Part shown: in pieces, positions 48,401-60,970 of the stretch
Numbering within the stretch: the stretch's first letter is position 1
Layout of the letters: each line of letters opens with the position of its first letter
NCBI RefSeq assembly: GCF_000350225.1
Contig: NW_005179277.1
Location: 1 to 64,000, forward strand
Origin: Chondrus crispus
Taxonomy: Eukaryota; Rhodophyta; Florideophyceae; Gigartinales; Gigartinaceae
Direction: 5' to 3'
Length of the DNA: 64,000 nt
Notes under the pieces: model-generated
The model's input: only the letters and a program-made list of their open reading frames with translations
Databases searched by the model: none
Told to the model about the DNA's origin: nothing
Made by a program: the position numbers and the translations under genes

Positions 48401-51400
48401 GTGGTCTCCCGACCTAGAAGACCCTGGAGTCCGATCTCCGAGAAGACTTCCGCTTCCCTCCGCGAACCGATCGCGTCGAGATGAGCCAAGAGCTCGAGCC
48501 CTCGATCCGCTCAGAAGCGGCGGATCTGAGTCCGGCCGCTGTGCAGTCCCCATCCGCCCCGTCGGGCGACGGTGACGCAGTTCCTCGTGACCGCGAACCG
48601 TCGCTCGGTTCCTCCGAGGAAAGAGCGGCGGCGATGTTCGAACGCATAGCCGAATACATCGAGGAAGTCCGTACTTCCCTTCGGATCGATGTATCGGACC
48701 ATGTATACACTCGATGTATGGCCGAACTCCGCTCCTTGCGTGAAGGGAGGTTCGATAGAGTGACGCAGTCCTTAGAGAATCTCCGAGCACTGATCGACGA
48801 GTTACACTCGCGGATAGTGATCGTCGAAGACTCCCGTTTCGTCTCGCCCGGACCGTCCGGGCAAGGTCGCCCTGAGAGGCCGACCTCGGTGAAACGACCC
48901 GAGGACCGAATCTCTCCGTCGGCAGAGCAATTGGGTGCGTTTGCGCACCTCTCCGCTGAGCTCGACGCCACTCGTCGGCGTGCTCGTGACATGGAACGTA
49001 CCATGGCCGAAAGGCTACCCGGTGCCCCCTCGAGAGGGCCCGGTGGTACCGTACCTCCGAGCGCCGCCGCCCCCGAAGGTTGGCGTCCGACTGGTGCCGC
49101 TACCAGTCGGACTGCAGAAGGAAGCCGTCCTCCGATAGACGCGAACTTCGCGTGTGAGACCCAAGCCTTGCCGCCTATAGCCGGAAGTAGGCGGCAAGTG
49201 GACCGCGTATCGTACGCGGACGAAAAGGACCGTGGAGGAGCCGCCCGCGGATCCGATGTTCTCCGTCGATCTCCGCTGGGGCAGCTACCCGCCGGCGAGT
49301 TACGCCGAGCCTCCAGGTCCGGTAGACGTCCGTACGCTACCGGTTACCTCCTTCGGCACGCTGGGTCCCGCTGAACCTGGGCTCGAGCCAGTACATACGA
49401 TGATCCAAGAGTTCAGCGCCGTTGCTGACTATCGTATGTACCGCTTGGATAACACCTCGAGGCTCGTTACCTCGGGTGATGCGGGACGGATCGCGAAGTA
49501 CGTCCAACGCTGTCATGGGATCCGTCCCACGATGCGCAGCTTCGACGGTACCGACCCGATCCAGCTGCTGCCGTTTTTGAAGGATATCCGAATCACCTTC
49601 AACTCGCAACACCTGACCGAAGGTGTTGCGGTACGAGTCCTCGCGCACTTCCTCGAGCGCGACGCGGAGCGCCTGTATACGAGTTATACGATGCGTGGCC
49701 TCCGCGCCGGCCAGCTCCATGACGACGTGAGCTGGCCGGGGCTCGTGAATCAATTCTTGAAACGCTACCTCACGGACGACGTGTTAGGTGAAGCGTACGA
49801 CGCTGTCGCTACGGCGCGACAGCAATCGCATGAGACGGAAAGCACGTTTGCTGACCGACTCGAGACTGCCGCGTTCCGATGCACGGCAGTCTTCTCCGAA
49901 CAGTCCCTCGCGCACTACTACGTGCGGGGACTTGCACCGGCAACCCGTGCGGCAGTATCCGAAACTGTGCAAAGGCTGCCAGGCAGTCAGAAGACCGATC
50001 TTCCGACCATCCGCCGTATCGCCACGGCGGAAGGTACAACGTACCGCGCTCGGCGCCGTTTACCTCTGCCGGATTCGAAACCGGCAGGGAGGGGTGGCAG
50101 GACTACGAAGTCCGCCGCGACAAGTTCGCCCGCCTCGACCCTCCACATCGGGGAGGATGAGTGGCAGGCCGACCCTGTCCTCATTACGCAAGGAGCAGGA
50201 CCCGTGGGGGCACGAACCCCCTCACCGATGTCGACCGGAGCGACATCGAGTTACGCGACCGCGTTCGCGGCCACTCCAGGAGTGGCAAGGGGTACGGACC
50301 CCCGGGTCGCAGAGCTCGACATATCGACCCGAGATGCAGGAGGCGAAGCGCCTCGCGTGCCCCTCCTCACCGATGAGGAGGCGCGGCACGCGGCGACCTT
50401 CGCCTCAACGGACGGCAGCGCGTACGTGTGCTGGCTATGGCGTACGTACGGGCATGCCATGTACGCGTGCCCGTTCCTGTCGCCGGAACAACGAATGTTC
50501 ACGGCGTACAGGAACTACGGCTACCAGATGGAGACGCGACCCGGTGCACGTAATCTCCTCCGGCAAGCGGCGGGCGAGGGCCGTCCTCCGCGTCAAGGTT
50601 TCCCGAACCGATCGGGTGGGGGGCGCACGCATCGCCCCCCGTGGAGGCGGGTACCGTCGTAACGAAGTCGATCGTCGGGATCGACCCGCCTACCGGCAGG
50701 CGGACACAAGGTACCCCCGACAAGAAGAAAGAGGGGACCGAGACCGTTCTCGGTTACCCCAACAGGTACAAAATGCGATAATGTACCTGCAAGACTGGGT
50801 AGAGGATCCGTACCCTCTACCCACGGAGGGTGACGAAGGAGAGCCGACTCGCTTCGTCCCCCATATCCTGCGACGACCGGACGACGCAGATCAAGGCCCG
50901 GAAGTACCCGAGTACTTCGCCAAGGCCGCCGAGCCGCAGTGGGGGAATCGTCCCGACCCACGCGGCCGGCTACCCGAAGAACACCTGGCCGTCGATAGCC
51001 AGGAAGTTAGCTCCGGTAGCACAGGTAGTTCGGAAAAAGGGTAAAGACGGTTACGTTCACGCAATCGCGTGAGCCGTCTTTGACCCACGAACTAGACCCG
51101 ACCCCGCGTGCTCGCCAAGGACACGGCGGGTATTGTCCGATAATACATCCCCCGCTACCGGAAGCGAGCACGGGAGCTCCTGTAATGCCGATACAGGAGG
51201 GAGCACACGTCGAGGCCTCCGAAGCCCCAACGTTAGGAGGACAGGACGCCAGGACAGCCGACGTCCCGGTGAGGCGTAACGATGGCGACGGGGGTAACGA
51301 CGACCGAAAAGATTCGGTCGACCCCCTGACTCCCGCGAGCCCAAGGTCGCCGGAGAAGGGTCCGTGTCGTACGGACTCGAATAATCCGAGGGGCGTCACC

Positions 51401-54400
51401 GATCCGCGGACGCCCCAAGAAAGGGGGAGAAGGAAACGCAAGCGGGGCCAGCACCGAAATCGAAGGCCCCGGCGGAACGACCTCACCGATAAGGCCGCCC
51501 CGAAGGTTGTCGACGGCGTCATTTGCCTTATGACGTCGAAGATTTACAACGTCCTCGGCTCGATAGCCACAGAGGGAAATGCATTTAAACCCCGCACGAT
51601 CGCCGTTGATACGTGCTCGGGGTATAATTCGGTGAGGAAGGCCGACCTTCCCCCCGATTGGACGCGTTACGTCGTTCACGACGCACCTCTGCCACGACTG
51701 GCAGGCGCGAATAGCAACCCCCTCAAGCTTTCGGCCGTCGTCCGCCTGGCCGTGCGGTTGAGGAACACGGTGTTCCAAATTCCGTTCGTAGTCGCGGACC
51801 AGCTCGCCGTGCGGGTCCTCTTCTGCACGGCCTTCATCGATACGGACGTGCGATGTATCGACATCGAAGCTCAACGAATGGAGCTACGCCAAGGCGGTTC
51901 CGTCGCCATCGTCGACGGAAAGGGGGAGTCGACTCCCCCTACCAGGCGAGACGGGCGACACACGGGTCGTCCAGACGTACGCAAGGAGGCCCCGCAAGCG
52001 ATTCGGATCGCCCGCTGGGTTACCATCCCCGCGATGTCACAAGCCGGCGTGCGTGTGACAACCACGGGGAGGGGCCTCGTGTTTTTGGAACCCAAGCCCT
52101 CACTCCAACGCCGACATAGAGTGAGGCTGACCAATGGCGTCGCGGAGGTCCTACCGAATCAGACCTTCGACGTCATCGTCGCGAATTTCTCACGACGAGA
52201 AAGGAGGCTTCCGAAGCACACCGTCGTGGGATACGCGAAGCGCAACCCCTCGCGATCCTCACTCCCGAACGTAAGGTCGCCGAGGGTATCGCGCACGCGC
52301 TACACCTGACCGACTTGACCGATCAAGTCAGTGGGGTAGGAGTTGGCCTACCCAACTCCGATGATAAGACCACCGCCGGGGGCAGGGGGGTCGACCCGGA
52401 CGAACGGTCACCTTTATGCCAACCGACGGCGAGGGGTACTGTACGCCCCCAGCAAAAGGAACCCGAAAATCCACCGATGGACTGGGAAAAAGAGATCGAC
52501 CTGTCATACATCGATGATGACAGGCTCCGTGGCCACATACTCGAGATGCTCCGTAAGCACTCGAGTCTGTGGAGCGGTGTGCTTGGAACGATCCAAGCCA
52601 CGGAGCACCGCATTCCCCTCGAACCGGCAACGAAACCGATTCGTTCTATGCCCTATTGGAAGGGCCCGGCCATGCGCGAAATGGTCGCGAAGGAGGTCAA
52701 CAAGATGTTGAACGCAGGGGTTATCGAACCCGCGAGCACCGAGTGGGCGTCCCCCGTGGTGCTCGTACCAAAGAAAGACGGCTCTCTTCGGTTCAGCGTG
52801 GACTACCGGCGTCTCAACGCGAAGACGGCAGCGGATTCGTATCCGCTGCCACGGATGGACGACTGCATCGACTTGTTAGGAGATGCAGCCGTCTTCACCA
52901 CGTTGGACTGCAATTCCGGTTATTGGCAGATCCCGGTCGCTCCGGAAGGCCGGGATAAGACCACGTTTACGATGCACATGGGCACGTTTCGCCACTTGCG
53001 CATGCCGATTGGACTCAAAGGGGCACCGTCCACCTTCTAACGTGCGCTCGACATAATACTCTCCGGAGTCCACTGGCAAATATGCCTCGTCTATCTCGAC
53101 GACGTGATCGTGTTCTCCCGTACGCACGGAGAACACGCGCGGCATCTCGATACCGTCTTGAGCTTACTGCGGAGTTCCGGTATCTCCCTTAAGCTCAAGA
53201 AGTGCAGCTTCTTCCGACCGAAGGTGCACTACCTGGGGCACGTCATCTCCCCAGGCAAGTTGAGCGTAGCTGATACGGCGGCCGACGCTTTCAAGACGTT
53301 CACGTTCCCGAGGACGTTGACGCAAGTGCGCTCGTTCCTCGGGGCGTGTAACGTAAACCGCCGATTCGTTAAGGGGTTCGCTAAGATTGCGCGTCCTCTG
53401 ACCGACATGACGAGCAAGGATTCGGATCCCGATTTCTATAACCCCACGGAGCTGCAACTTCAGGCGTTCGAGAACCTTAAGAAGTGCATGATTGCTCCGC
53501 CGATCCTCGCGTTGCCCCGGCACGGTCGTCCGTACATGATAGACACCGACGCGAGTGCCTACCAACTCGGCTGCACCTTACTTCAGGGGCACGAACAGCC
53601 GAACGACTGGCGCCCGGTGGGGTATTGGTCGTACTCACTGTCCGATAGTGAGCGCAACTACAGCGCTACCGAACGCGACTGCTTCGCTGTAGTGTGGGCC
53701 GTCCGCACACTACGGCCGTACGTACAAGGCACAAAGTTCACCGTACGGACGGACCATGACGCCCTCCGATGGCTCATGTCCCTCACGGAGAGTTCCGGAA
53801 GACTCACCCGGTGGCGGCTACGTCTGGCTGAATACGATTTCACCATTCAGTACCGCCCCGGACGCGTGCATCAGGTGCCCGATGCCCTGTCACGACTCGT
53901 GTCGCCGAAGGTCGCCGATGACCCTCGGCCCACCGTCGAGGTGGATGACGACGTCCCCACTTTGGACGGGGGCACGACAGTTCGAGACGTATCGAACGAG
54001 CTCGCGGACCACGTTTGTACCGCGAGCTGTGATCATCAGGCCGTCCATGTCTTCGTAACGACACAGAATCAAGCCGAAGCCCGAACAAGGTCGCGCTTAC
54101 GGACGCGCGACGAACCGAGAGGCGACGACGAAGCCCCCGCTCTCCAAGGACCCAATTCGTTTTGGGAGGAGAACGACGAGTTCGACGCCGTCGACATCCA
54201 GCGCGCCGAAGACCCCGAGGCTGGCGCGCTCGACTCCCCGGTCGCCCCACCGCAGGACGACCTTCCGGCCCCTCTTACGATAGAGGAGATAGCCGAGGAG
54301 CAACGCGTGGATGACTTCTGCCAAACCGTTTTGGCACGACAGTCAGAGTCCCGGGACTCCGCGTTTTTGGAGGACCACCAAGGGGTGCTCAAGGGAAGAC

Positions 54401-55753
54401 ACCCCTTCTACCCTGATATCGTTCAGGTTGTGGTACCTCAGACGCACCGCGCCAGGCTCCTTCGCCTGTGCCACAACCCGGCCATCGCGGAGCACCCGGG
54501 CCAGAACCGTATGTACTACGCACTTCGACGCGAGTACTACTGGCCCCACCTGGCTGCAGACGTCGCAGCCACGGTGCGAGGGTGTCGAACCTGCGCGATG
54601 AACCGGGTGAAGCTGAGGAAACATCTCAACCGATTGAGATTGTTTCCAGCTACGAGGCCCCTCGAGAGCCTCGCAATCGACATCTTGGGGGCGCTCCCCA
54701 AGAGGAAGACAGGAAAATGGTTCTTGCTCGTGATTACGGACCGCTTCAGTAAGGTAACGCAAGTCGTTGCGCTCCGCACGATAATAGCGCACACGGTCGC
54801 AGTTGCGTTCTGCGACTCGTGGGTGTTCAAGTCTGGCGTCCCTCGCACGTTGCTTTCGGACAACGGCCTTCAGTTTAATTCCAAGTTCTTCCACAGCACG
54901 TGCCTCGTTCTGGGGATAACGAATTTGTACACTTCGGCGTACCATCCCCAGACGAACGGGCAAGTCGAGCGATATAACCGAACAATCGCCCCGATGCTGC
55001 AGAACTACGTGGGTGAACACCAGGACGACTGGGATGTGTACGTGGGGCCGCTTTTGTATGCGTACAACTCCCACGTACATCGCACCTCGCGCACCACGCC
55101 GTTTGAGCTCGTGCTCAGCAGGCCACTGCCGGAGTTCTCTCTCCGACAGGCGGACGGCGACGCGCCCCCTTCCGATAAGGGGAACCAACGTGCCGAGTTC
55201 CTCAAGACCTTGGATTGGACTATCCAGAAGGCCTACGGGAGCCTGCGTCGCATGCAGGCTCACTACAAGCGCGACTTCGATAAGCGCATACGACGGATTA
55301 ATTCCCGGCTCCGTCCCGAAGAATACGTATATCTCAACACCACCGATGGGGCTAAGACATCGAACAAGCCCGCCTCGCCCGCGGTCGGACCCTACTGCGT
55401 GCTCGCCAATGACGGCCGAACCATCACGATCGATCGTGATGGGGTCACCGAGCGAGTCTCCGCCGACCGCTGCGTCTCCGATAGACGCGCCACGAGCAAG
55501 TACGACGACCCCGCGGGACCTCACCGATAAGGTCACCGCGGGAACGCAGTATGCCGTCGAACGGCTACTGAGATATCGAGTCATGGAAGACGGAACTACG
55601 GAGTTCCTGATCAAGTGGGCAGATTACGACACACCCACTTGGACTGCGCGGACTCACGTCCCGGAGGAGTTTGTGTCTCGTTACGCCCAACGCCTCCGGA
55701 GACGTACCGGCAGAGACCTCACCCAAACCGTGAACGCGGACGTTCACGCTTAA

Positions 55754-57569
55754 GCGGGGGGCCCTCAACCGCTGCTTCGCGGATTAACCCCAGCCTGCAC
55801 GAACAGACTAAAAGGGGAAGCGAAGGAAGTCGTCGGACCCTATCGGAGGGTCACAGCCGGGGACGCGTTCAAGTCAAAGTAGTCTTGACTTCTCGGACGT
55901 CAAGAACGCGAAACAGAAGAACAGGACAGTACGAACTGCCTGAAAAAAATGTTGGGCCCTCGTAATGACCGACATTACGAGGACCGCAAAACCCCGTTCG
56001 GATCGGAAAAGTCGAACGACCCCCCCCCCGAACAGGATTGCCGGACGATCCGTTAAGCCCAGCAACCACGGCGAGGAGGGGCGCCCGACGAACGAGGCGA
56101 TCAGCGGTGGAATCACGAGAGCCGTCAGTGGGCAGAGTAAGCGACCAGAATGCTCGTCGCTTGTGTCTCGTAATATCTGAGAAGGTTGAGGCTCACTTCA
56201 AGGCCTCAGTCCGCATCCGGGTCCGATAACCCGACGGACAGCGTGGTCATGACCCTATCGATAGGGGTCGTGCGCGAAGAAGCGCACAAAAGGCGTGTGC
56301 AAATGAGCAGGCGAGTGAGGCTGCGTTCGCCTCAACAGTCGCCAGGGTAGTTAAGGAAGGGGCGGAAGCGCAGGAGCCACTCGGTCGGAGGGGCACCAAT
56401 ATATGCGCACGGACGCGAGACACTTCAAAACCGCCGCCGAGACATGCCCCGTATTAAGGAAAATTACGGGGGATGAGAACGTTACACGTGAGCGGCGCCG
56501 GAGGTGCGCGCCATGCGCCAACACCGCTTGCGTCATCACCAAATCACCCCGCCACGATCCCCCGAAAATAACGGAAAATCAACGGTGGCAATTACACCAG
56601 CACGTGCATGGCGCACGGGGGTACTGTACCCCATACGAAAAGCAAGGAGGAGGCCTACCGCGCTTAGCTAGGATACAACGCGTACCACCAGAAGGTACAC
56701 ACGTCCGCCTCTTGACCGGGAAGGGATGCGCGCGCGAGGTTGAATCCCACGCTCGCATCGAGCGGGTGCCTCGAAATACTGACGTGCGGCGAGCCGCCAG
56801 ACCGGTTTTTTCCTCTAACTTTCCTCGCGCGCACTGCCGACCGAGCACAGGTCGAGCTTCGAACCCAAGCCGTGCTCCCTCGACCAACGGAGGAGCGGAG
56901 GGCTACCGTTGAGGAGAAGACCAGCGCGGGGGAGGGCTTCCGCGCACCTGAACCTTCGCCACCGACGGCGAACGGCGCTGGAAGACGCCTCCCCCAGGGG
57001 ATCCTACGTCACTAAAGTCTCTCTCTGTGCCGATAGAGAACCGCGGTTGCGAACAGGCGGGCTATGGCCGAAAGGAGGGACGCGAGAGGATTGAAGGAGA
57101 ACGCGCGCTGCGCGTTGCGCCTTCGCCACGGAGCGCGAGGAGCGCCGGGAAAAGTCCTTGGGGAGTGCCGCGGGCGGAGCTTGCCAGGCCCAGGCGCTAC
57201 CACGCAGACTTTTCCGCCGCACCGCAGCGCGGAGTGGCCCTCGCCATCGGTGGCGAGGGCCGATAAGGATAAGGATTGTCGTCGCGCGTCGTTGCGCGCC
57301 GCGGACGGCGAGGGCCTGCAAGTCTACAGTACGACGCGCAACGGACCGCACGCCTCCCGTTGCTCTACGAAGAAAGCCATGTTCGAACAGCATGAAAGGA
57401 CGCGGGGTGGGACGGCAACAAATCCGAGACCCCCCCTTTTTTTCTTGTCCAGACCAGGGAGGAGGCCTTCCGCGAGCGTAGGAGAAAGACTCGCGAGGAA
57501 TTGCCTTAGGGGCTTTACGGGGAAGGAAATGACTGGGGATGTCGAGAGCCGGTCGCTATGTTTGCACGC
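55754..57569. other. Spacer between pol and the antisense ORF of the gypsy element
   Basis: GC-rich sequence with several overlapping open frames on both strands, none showing a domain. I take them as chance frames favoured by high GC. It may be untranslated spacer of the element. Confidence 0.4.
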
Positions 57570-59831
57570 TCAACGGTTCGTATCGTTGGAGGGTTCCGAC
57601 GACCCTGGAGCACGCGCCCTCGGGGGGCAATAACTTGGATGAAACGGCAACTCGGGCTCCATTTCATGGAGCGGAGGAAGTGTGGCCTCTCCGTGGGGAG
57701 TCCAACCCCGAGGCGGATCAGCAGAGGTCACGAGTGCGTCGGTCGTCGAGAGGCCGTACCCGCGAACCTCATAAGGATCTCGAAGATTCTGCGGCGGCGT
57801 GGACGCACCACGCTCCGGGGGCCCAACACGAGCGGCTCTGAGCGCGTCCCGTTCTCCGCGATACCGATCGCGGTCGACGACGGCGCGCTGGAGATCGCTC
57901 GCGCGACGTGAGGAGGCACTGCGTAGGACCTCGAGCTCGCACCGGGCGTCTCGAAGCTGTGCCGCAAGAGAGTCACGTTCAGCGGCACAAGACTGACGCT
58001 CCGTTTCGAGGCGACGCGCTTCACTACTGCGCTCAAGATACCAATTCGTCAGGGTCCGAAGTAGACCCTCCACATTCCAGGTCCGGTCAATTAAGCTCCC
58101 CAGGGCGCGGGACAACCTGGGTATGGCGGTGATCTCGCGACGAGTTAAGTCGAGACTAAGCACAGTGAGCCGCGGTGTACCAGGGTACCCAACCGATCCT
58201 AGGGAAGGCAGCGGAGGCAACGTAGTCCCCGCCGCCGTATCGTGACCGACTTCGGGATGAGCCCGCACCGCGTCGGCCCCAGCCAATGCGACGGCTGGGG
58301 ACTTGCCATCGAGGTCACGATATCTCTTCCGCCGCGCCTCTCGCGCCGTGGACCCGACACCTCCTCTGCCACGAGAGGGATCCACCGCACTGGAGCCCGA
58401 ACGAGCCACGAAGGCGTCTCCTTTTAAATCGTAGGCGAGGAAGAAGCTCTGGGCTCCGGTTGTGTAGTCAGTCCACGGCCGCCGATTGCGTTCGGGCACC
58501 GCAACGGCGCCGTGCATCAAGTCGAGAACCGAAGAGTAGGTCCACGGGACAGGCGGGGAGCCGCGCTCCAAGGGGTGCAACGCCACGTCGGGCAGCGACG
58601 GCGCGACCCGACCAAGGAAGGACAGCACACCGATGGGCTGTACGAAAACGCGCCCGTGCAGGGCGGCCTCGCTCATGAAAGCGATGCAAGTTGACCACGC
58701 CCATTCACCTTCGTAATTGTAGACCAGCTCCTCGTAGGCTGGATGCTTCGAGTCAGTACCAGCGAAGCCGAAATGCTTCAAAGCGTAGAGGAGTAACGGA
58801 TGCACCCCAAACGATGGGAGTGCCTCCCCTACGCTTGGAGAAAGTTCCGGGAAATCGCCCCGCGATAGGCCCGGGGAAAAGGCAGCGGACGGGAAGACGC
58901 GGCCGTCGTCCTCTTCATTATGGCGGTACGCGGACCAATCGTTGGGGGCTAAGGCAATACGATGGATACGCATAATCGCCCAGGCGGACTTTTGGAGAGC
59001 TGCACGAGTTCGGGAGTGAGCACGAGGACGGGGGCTGACGTACAGCCCCGCTACCTCCGAGAGGACCAAGCGACGGGGATCTCGAGGGCCCCGATGGAAG
59101 AGATACGTCGACATTCGGTGGACGTATTCCGCCTCCTCGATACTATAGACGAACGTCCTATCACTGGGTATTTCGTCCGGAATTTGATAAGGAGCGCCGT
59201 CGCCGTCAGACAAGAGACGACCCAAGGCAAGGGACGCCTCTGCTGCTAGGCCACCCTCGTAGATGGTGCGGACCCGGCGTAGATCGGGGCGCAAGTGCGC
59301 TCTCGCCAGGAGCTCATCAACGGTAACGCCCGACCGAGCGTGGCGGCGCCACGCGTAGTTCAGGCGACCGAGCGGCAGCGGAATGGACCGCTCTAGGGGC
59401 ACCCCCAGCCACTGCGTGGAGGTGTCGGACACCTCCTCTTCCGCGATCTGACCGAGCCAAGAGGAAGTAGTCGGCGCACCGGGGCGCCGACAACTTCCGG
59501 AGGCCCCGTATGAGCCCACGACGGGCTGGTACGGACCATCGCGCGGCCATACCGTGAATCCGCCGCCGGGTGGACCACCCGCGCCATCGATCGGCGCAGG
59601 CGGAAGGGGCATCGGACCCCCCGTTACCAAGGACGGATGGGCCGCAAGAGGCGGAGCGACTGTCGGCAAGGGACCGATCTCCTCGGTTACTGTAGACGTT
59701 CGGGGACCTCGGGATTTCGGAATGGTCTCGGGGGCCACCAGGGCGCTGCAGCGGAGGAGTTGGGGGCGACCAAAAAGGACTGTGAGGGCACCTCCTCGAC
59801 GGGGGTGCGGTTGTCCATAGCCGATGAGCAA
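57570..59831 (-). CDS. Long antisense ORF in the 3' region of the gypsy element
   Basis: A 753-codon open frame runs opposite to gag-pol between the chromodomain and the 3' LTR. The middle (about 140-480) looks like a folded protein with many aromatic residues (RTFVYSIEEAEYVHRMSTYL, ALKHFGFAGTDSKHPAYEEL). Near 590-680 there is a heptad-like coiled coil (LETERQSCAAERDSLAAQLR). The nominal first codon is not ATG; an ATG-led antisense frame also exists upstream, reaching 60256. Extra antisense ORFs are known in some plant Ty3/gypsy and related elements, where their role is unclear. I recognise no family. As part of an old element it is treated as a fossil. Confidence 0.5.
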   Translation of the reverse strand: MLIGYGQPHPRRGGALTVLFGRPQLLRCSALVAPETIPKSRGPRTSTVTEEIGPLPTVAPPLAAHPSLVTGGPMPLPPAPIDGAGGPPGGGFTVWPRDGPYQPVVGSYGASGSCRRPGAPTTSSWLGQIAEEEVSDTSTQWLGVPLERSIPLPLGRLNYAWRRHARSGVTVDELLARAHLRPDLRRVRTIYEGGLAAEASLALGRLLSDGDGAPYQIPDEIPSDRTFVYSIEEAEYVHRMSTYLFHRGPRDPRRLVLSEVAGLYVSPRPRAHSRTRAALQKSAWAIMRIHRIALAPNDWSAYRHNEEDDGRVFPSAAFSPGLSRGDFPELSPSVGEALPSFGVHPLLLYALKHFGFAGTDSKHPAYEELVYNYEGEWAWSTCIAFMSEAALHGRVFVQPIGVLSFLGRVAPSLPDVALHPLERGSPPVPWTYSSVLDLMHGAVAVPERNRRPWTDYTTGAQSFFLAYDLKGDAFVARSGSSAVDPSRGRGGVGSTAREARRKRYRDLDGKSPAVALAGADAVRAHPEVGHDTAAGTTLPPLPSLGSVGYPGTPRLTVLSLDLTRREITAIPRLSRALGSLIDRTWNVEGLLRTLTNWYLERSSEARRLETERQSCAAERDSLAAQLRDARCELEVLRSASSRRASDLQRAVVDRDRYRGERDALRAARVGPPERGASTPPQNLRDPYEVRGYGLSTTDALVTSADPPRGWTPHGEATLPPLHEMEPELPFHPSYCPPRARAPGSSEPSNDTNR

Positions 59832-60314
59832 ACGACCAGCTCGTCCGACCCACTGCCCGGAGCTGGCAGAGAAAGCGTGATACCGCCCTGAGGGGTAGTG
59901 GGAGACGGCATATCGGTGACGCCGGGACGTGAGCCGAGTATGCAGACGGGGGAGAAGGCGAGCTCGGGGGCAGGGAAAAGAAAGAGTGCTCGTCCGGTCA
60001 GAGGAAGAAAAGCGGACCCCCTCGAAAGGGGTAACAAGGTGATGCTCAGGGCGACCCCAGAGGGGGTGCGCCCGACCGCCCGGTTAAGAGGGGACGACGG
60101 AGACGAAAGGGAAGCGAGATCGGCGGTTGCAGGGGAGAGGGGCGAGGAATCAGAGCGCGCGCAAAGGAGCACGGCGCGAGACACCGAGAATACCGCCCAG
60201 AGAGCGGAGTCGTGGGAAGGAGCAAAGGGGACCGTATCGAGTACGCGGTTAGACATGGCTCGCGCTCTACAAGCAGCTGTGGACGCGGACGTCCCCGCTT
60301 AACGGGGGGGGCCG

Positions 60315-60970
60315 TGTAGTATACCCCCCCTGGGGCTTTATTTTAGATTAGATCAACTCAGAATCGGATCGGTTACTGTAAGGCTCGATGCTCTACAGTA
60401 CCACCACGTGTACCCCCGAGTACAGGGGGCGCACGTGTACACGTGTACGCGCGGGACCGAGGAGCGCGCACACACACGTGTACTGTCAGCCCCGATGGCT
60501 GACAGTATTACAGTGTCGACCGACCGCTACAGTACATCGGTGCTGTGCTATTATGATATGTTATTATGTACATTAAATATGGAGCGGACCGGCGGCGGTG
60601 GAGGAAGACAAGGAGGGACTTGTCGGCCACCGACCGTCAAGGTCCGACTTCCCGTTTACTCTAAGGTAACGCTCGCTAATTACCTTAGAAGCGGCACCGA
60701 GCGCGGGTTGAGGACGCGCGCGGTACGCCCACGAGCCGGCTCCGCCACCGCCCGTCGGTACTGGATCGTTACCCAGTACCGCGCCGGGGCGTCGAGGCGT
60801 CGAACCCCTCGCGCGTACCGGCGTCCTCCCCGTTCCTGCTCTACCACGCTACCCGGGCCCGCTGCCCAGTGCCGTTAGCTGGTGTCCTGCTTCACCCCCG
60901 TCTTCCCGATCGGACGGGGTCTCGGTCGTACTGTGCATACACCCCTATCGCTGGGGGTGTTTATGCTACA
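60315..60970 (+). repeat. 3' LTR of the gypsy element
   Basis: Starts TGTAGTATA after a purine tract (AACGGGGGGG at 60301) and ends GTTTATGCTACA, 656 bp. It aligns with the 5' LTR throughout. Differences are concentrated in U3; the right half is nearly identical. Confidence 0.85.

Larger units (their letters stand above)
47722..60970 (+). mobile_element. Large Ty3/gypsy chromovirus with both LTRs
   Basis: A 13.2-kb element bounded by direct LTRs. Parts in order: 5' LTR; a primer-binding-like TGGTCTCCCGACC just inside at 48402; gag (about 48481-50660) with a coiled-coil head and capsid-like segment; pol (about 51080-55530) with protease (IAVDTCSGYNSV), reverse transcriptase (TTLDCNSGYWQIPVAPEG, VYLDDVIVFS), RNase H, integrase (HHCC head, LLSDNGLQFNS, YHPQTNGQVERYNRT) and a chromodomain (FLIKWADYDTPTW, about 55540-55750); a 4.5-kb 3' region with an antisense ORF; a G-rich purine tract; and the 3' LTR. 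It is much more GC-rich than the host genes. It is broken, with a few interruptions. LTR difference is roughly one base in ten by eye, so it is not recent. Target duplication is unclear. Confidence 0.9.

Noticed and set aside
51233-51874. Minus-strand ORF opposite the gypsy protease region
   Set aside because: It is a shadow of the pol reading frame in GC-rich sequence.
56403-57633. Plus-strand ORFs after the chromodomain
   Set aside because: High GC lengthens chance frames; overlapping frames on both strands look alike and none has a recognisable motif.
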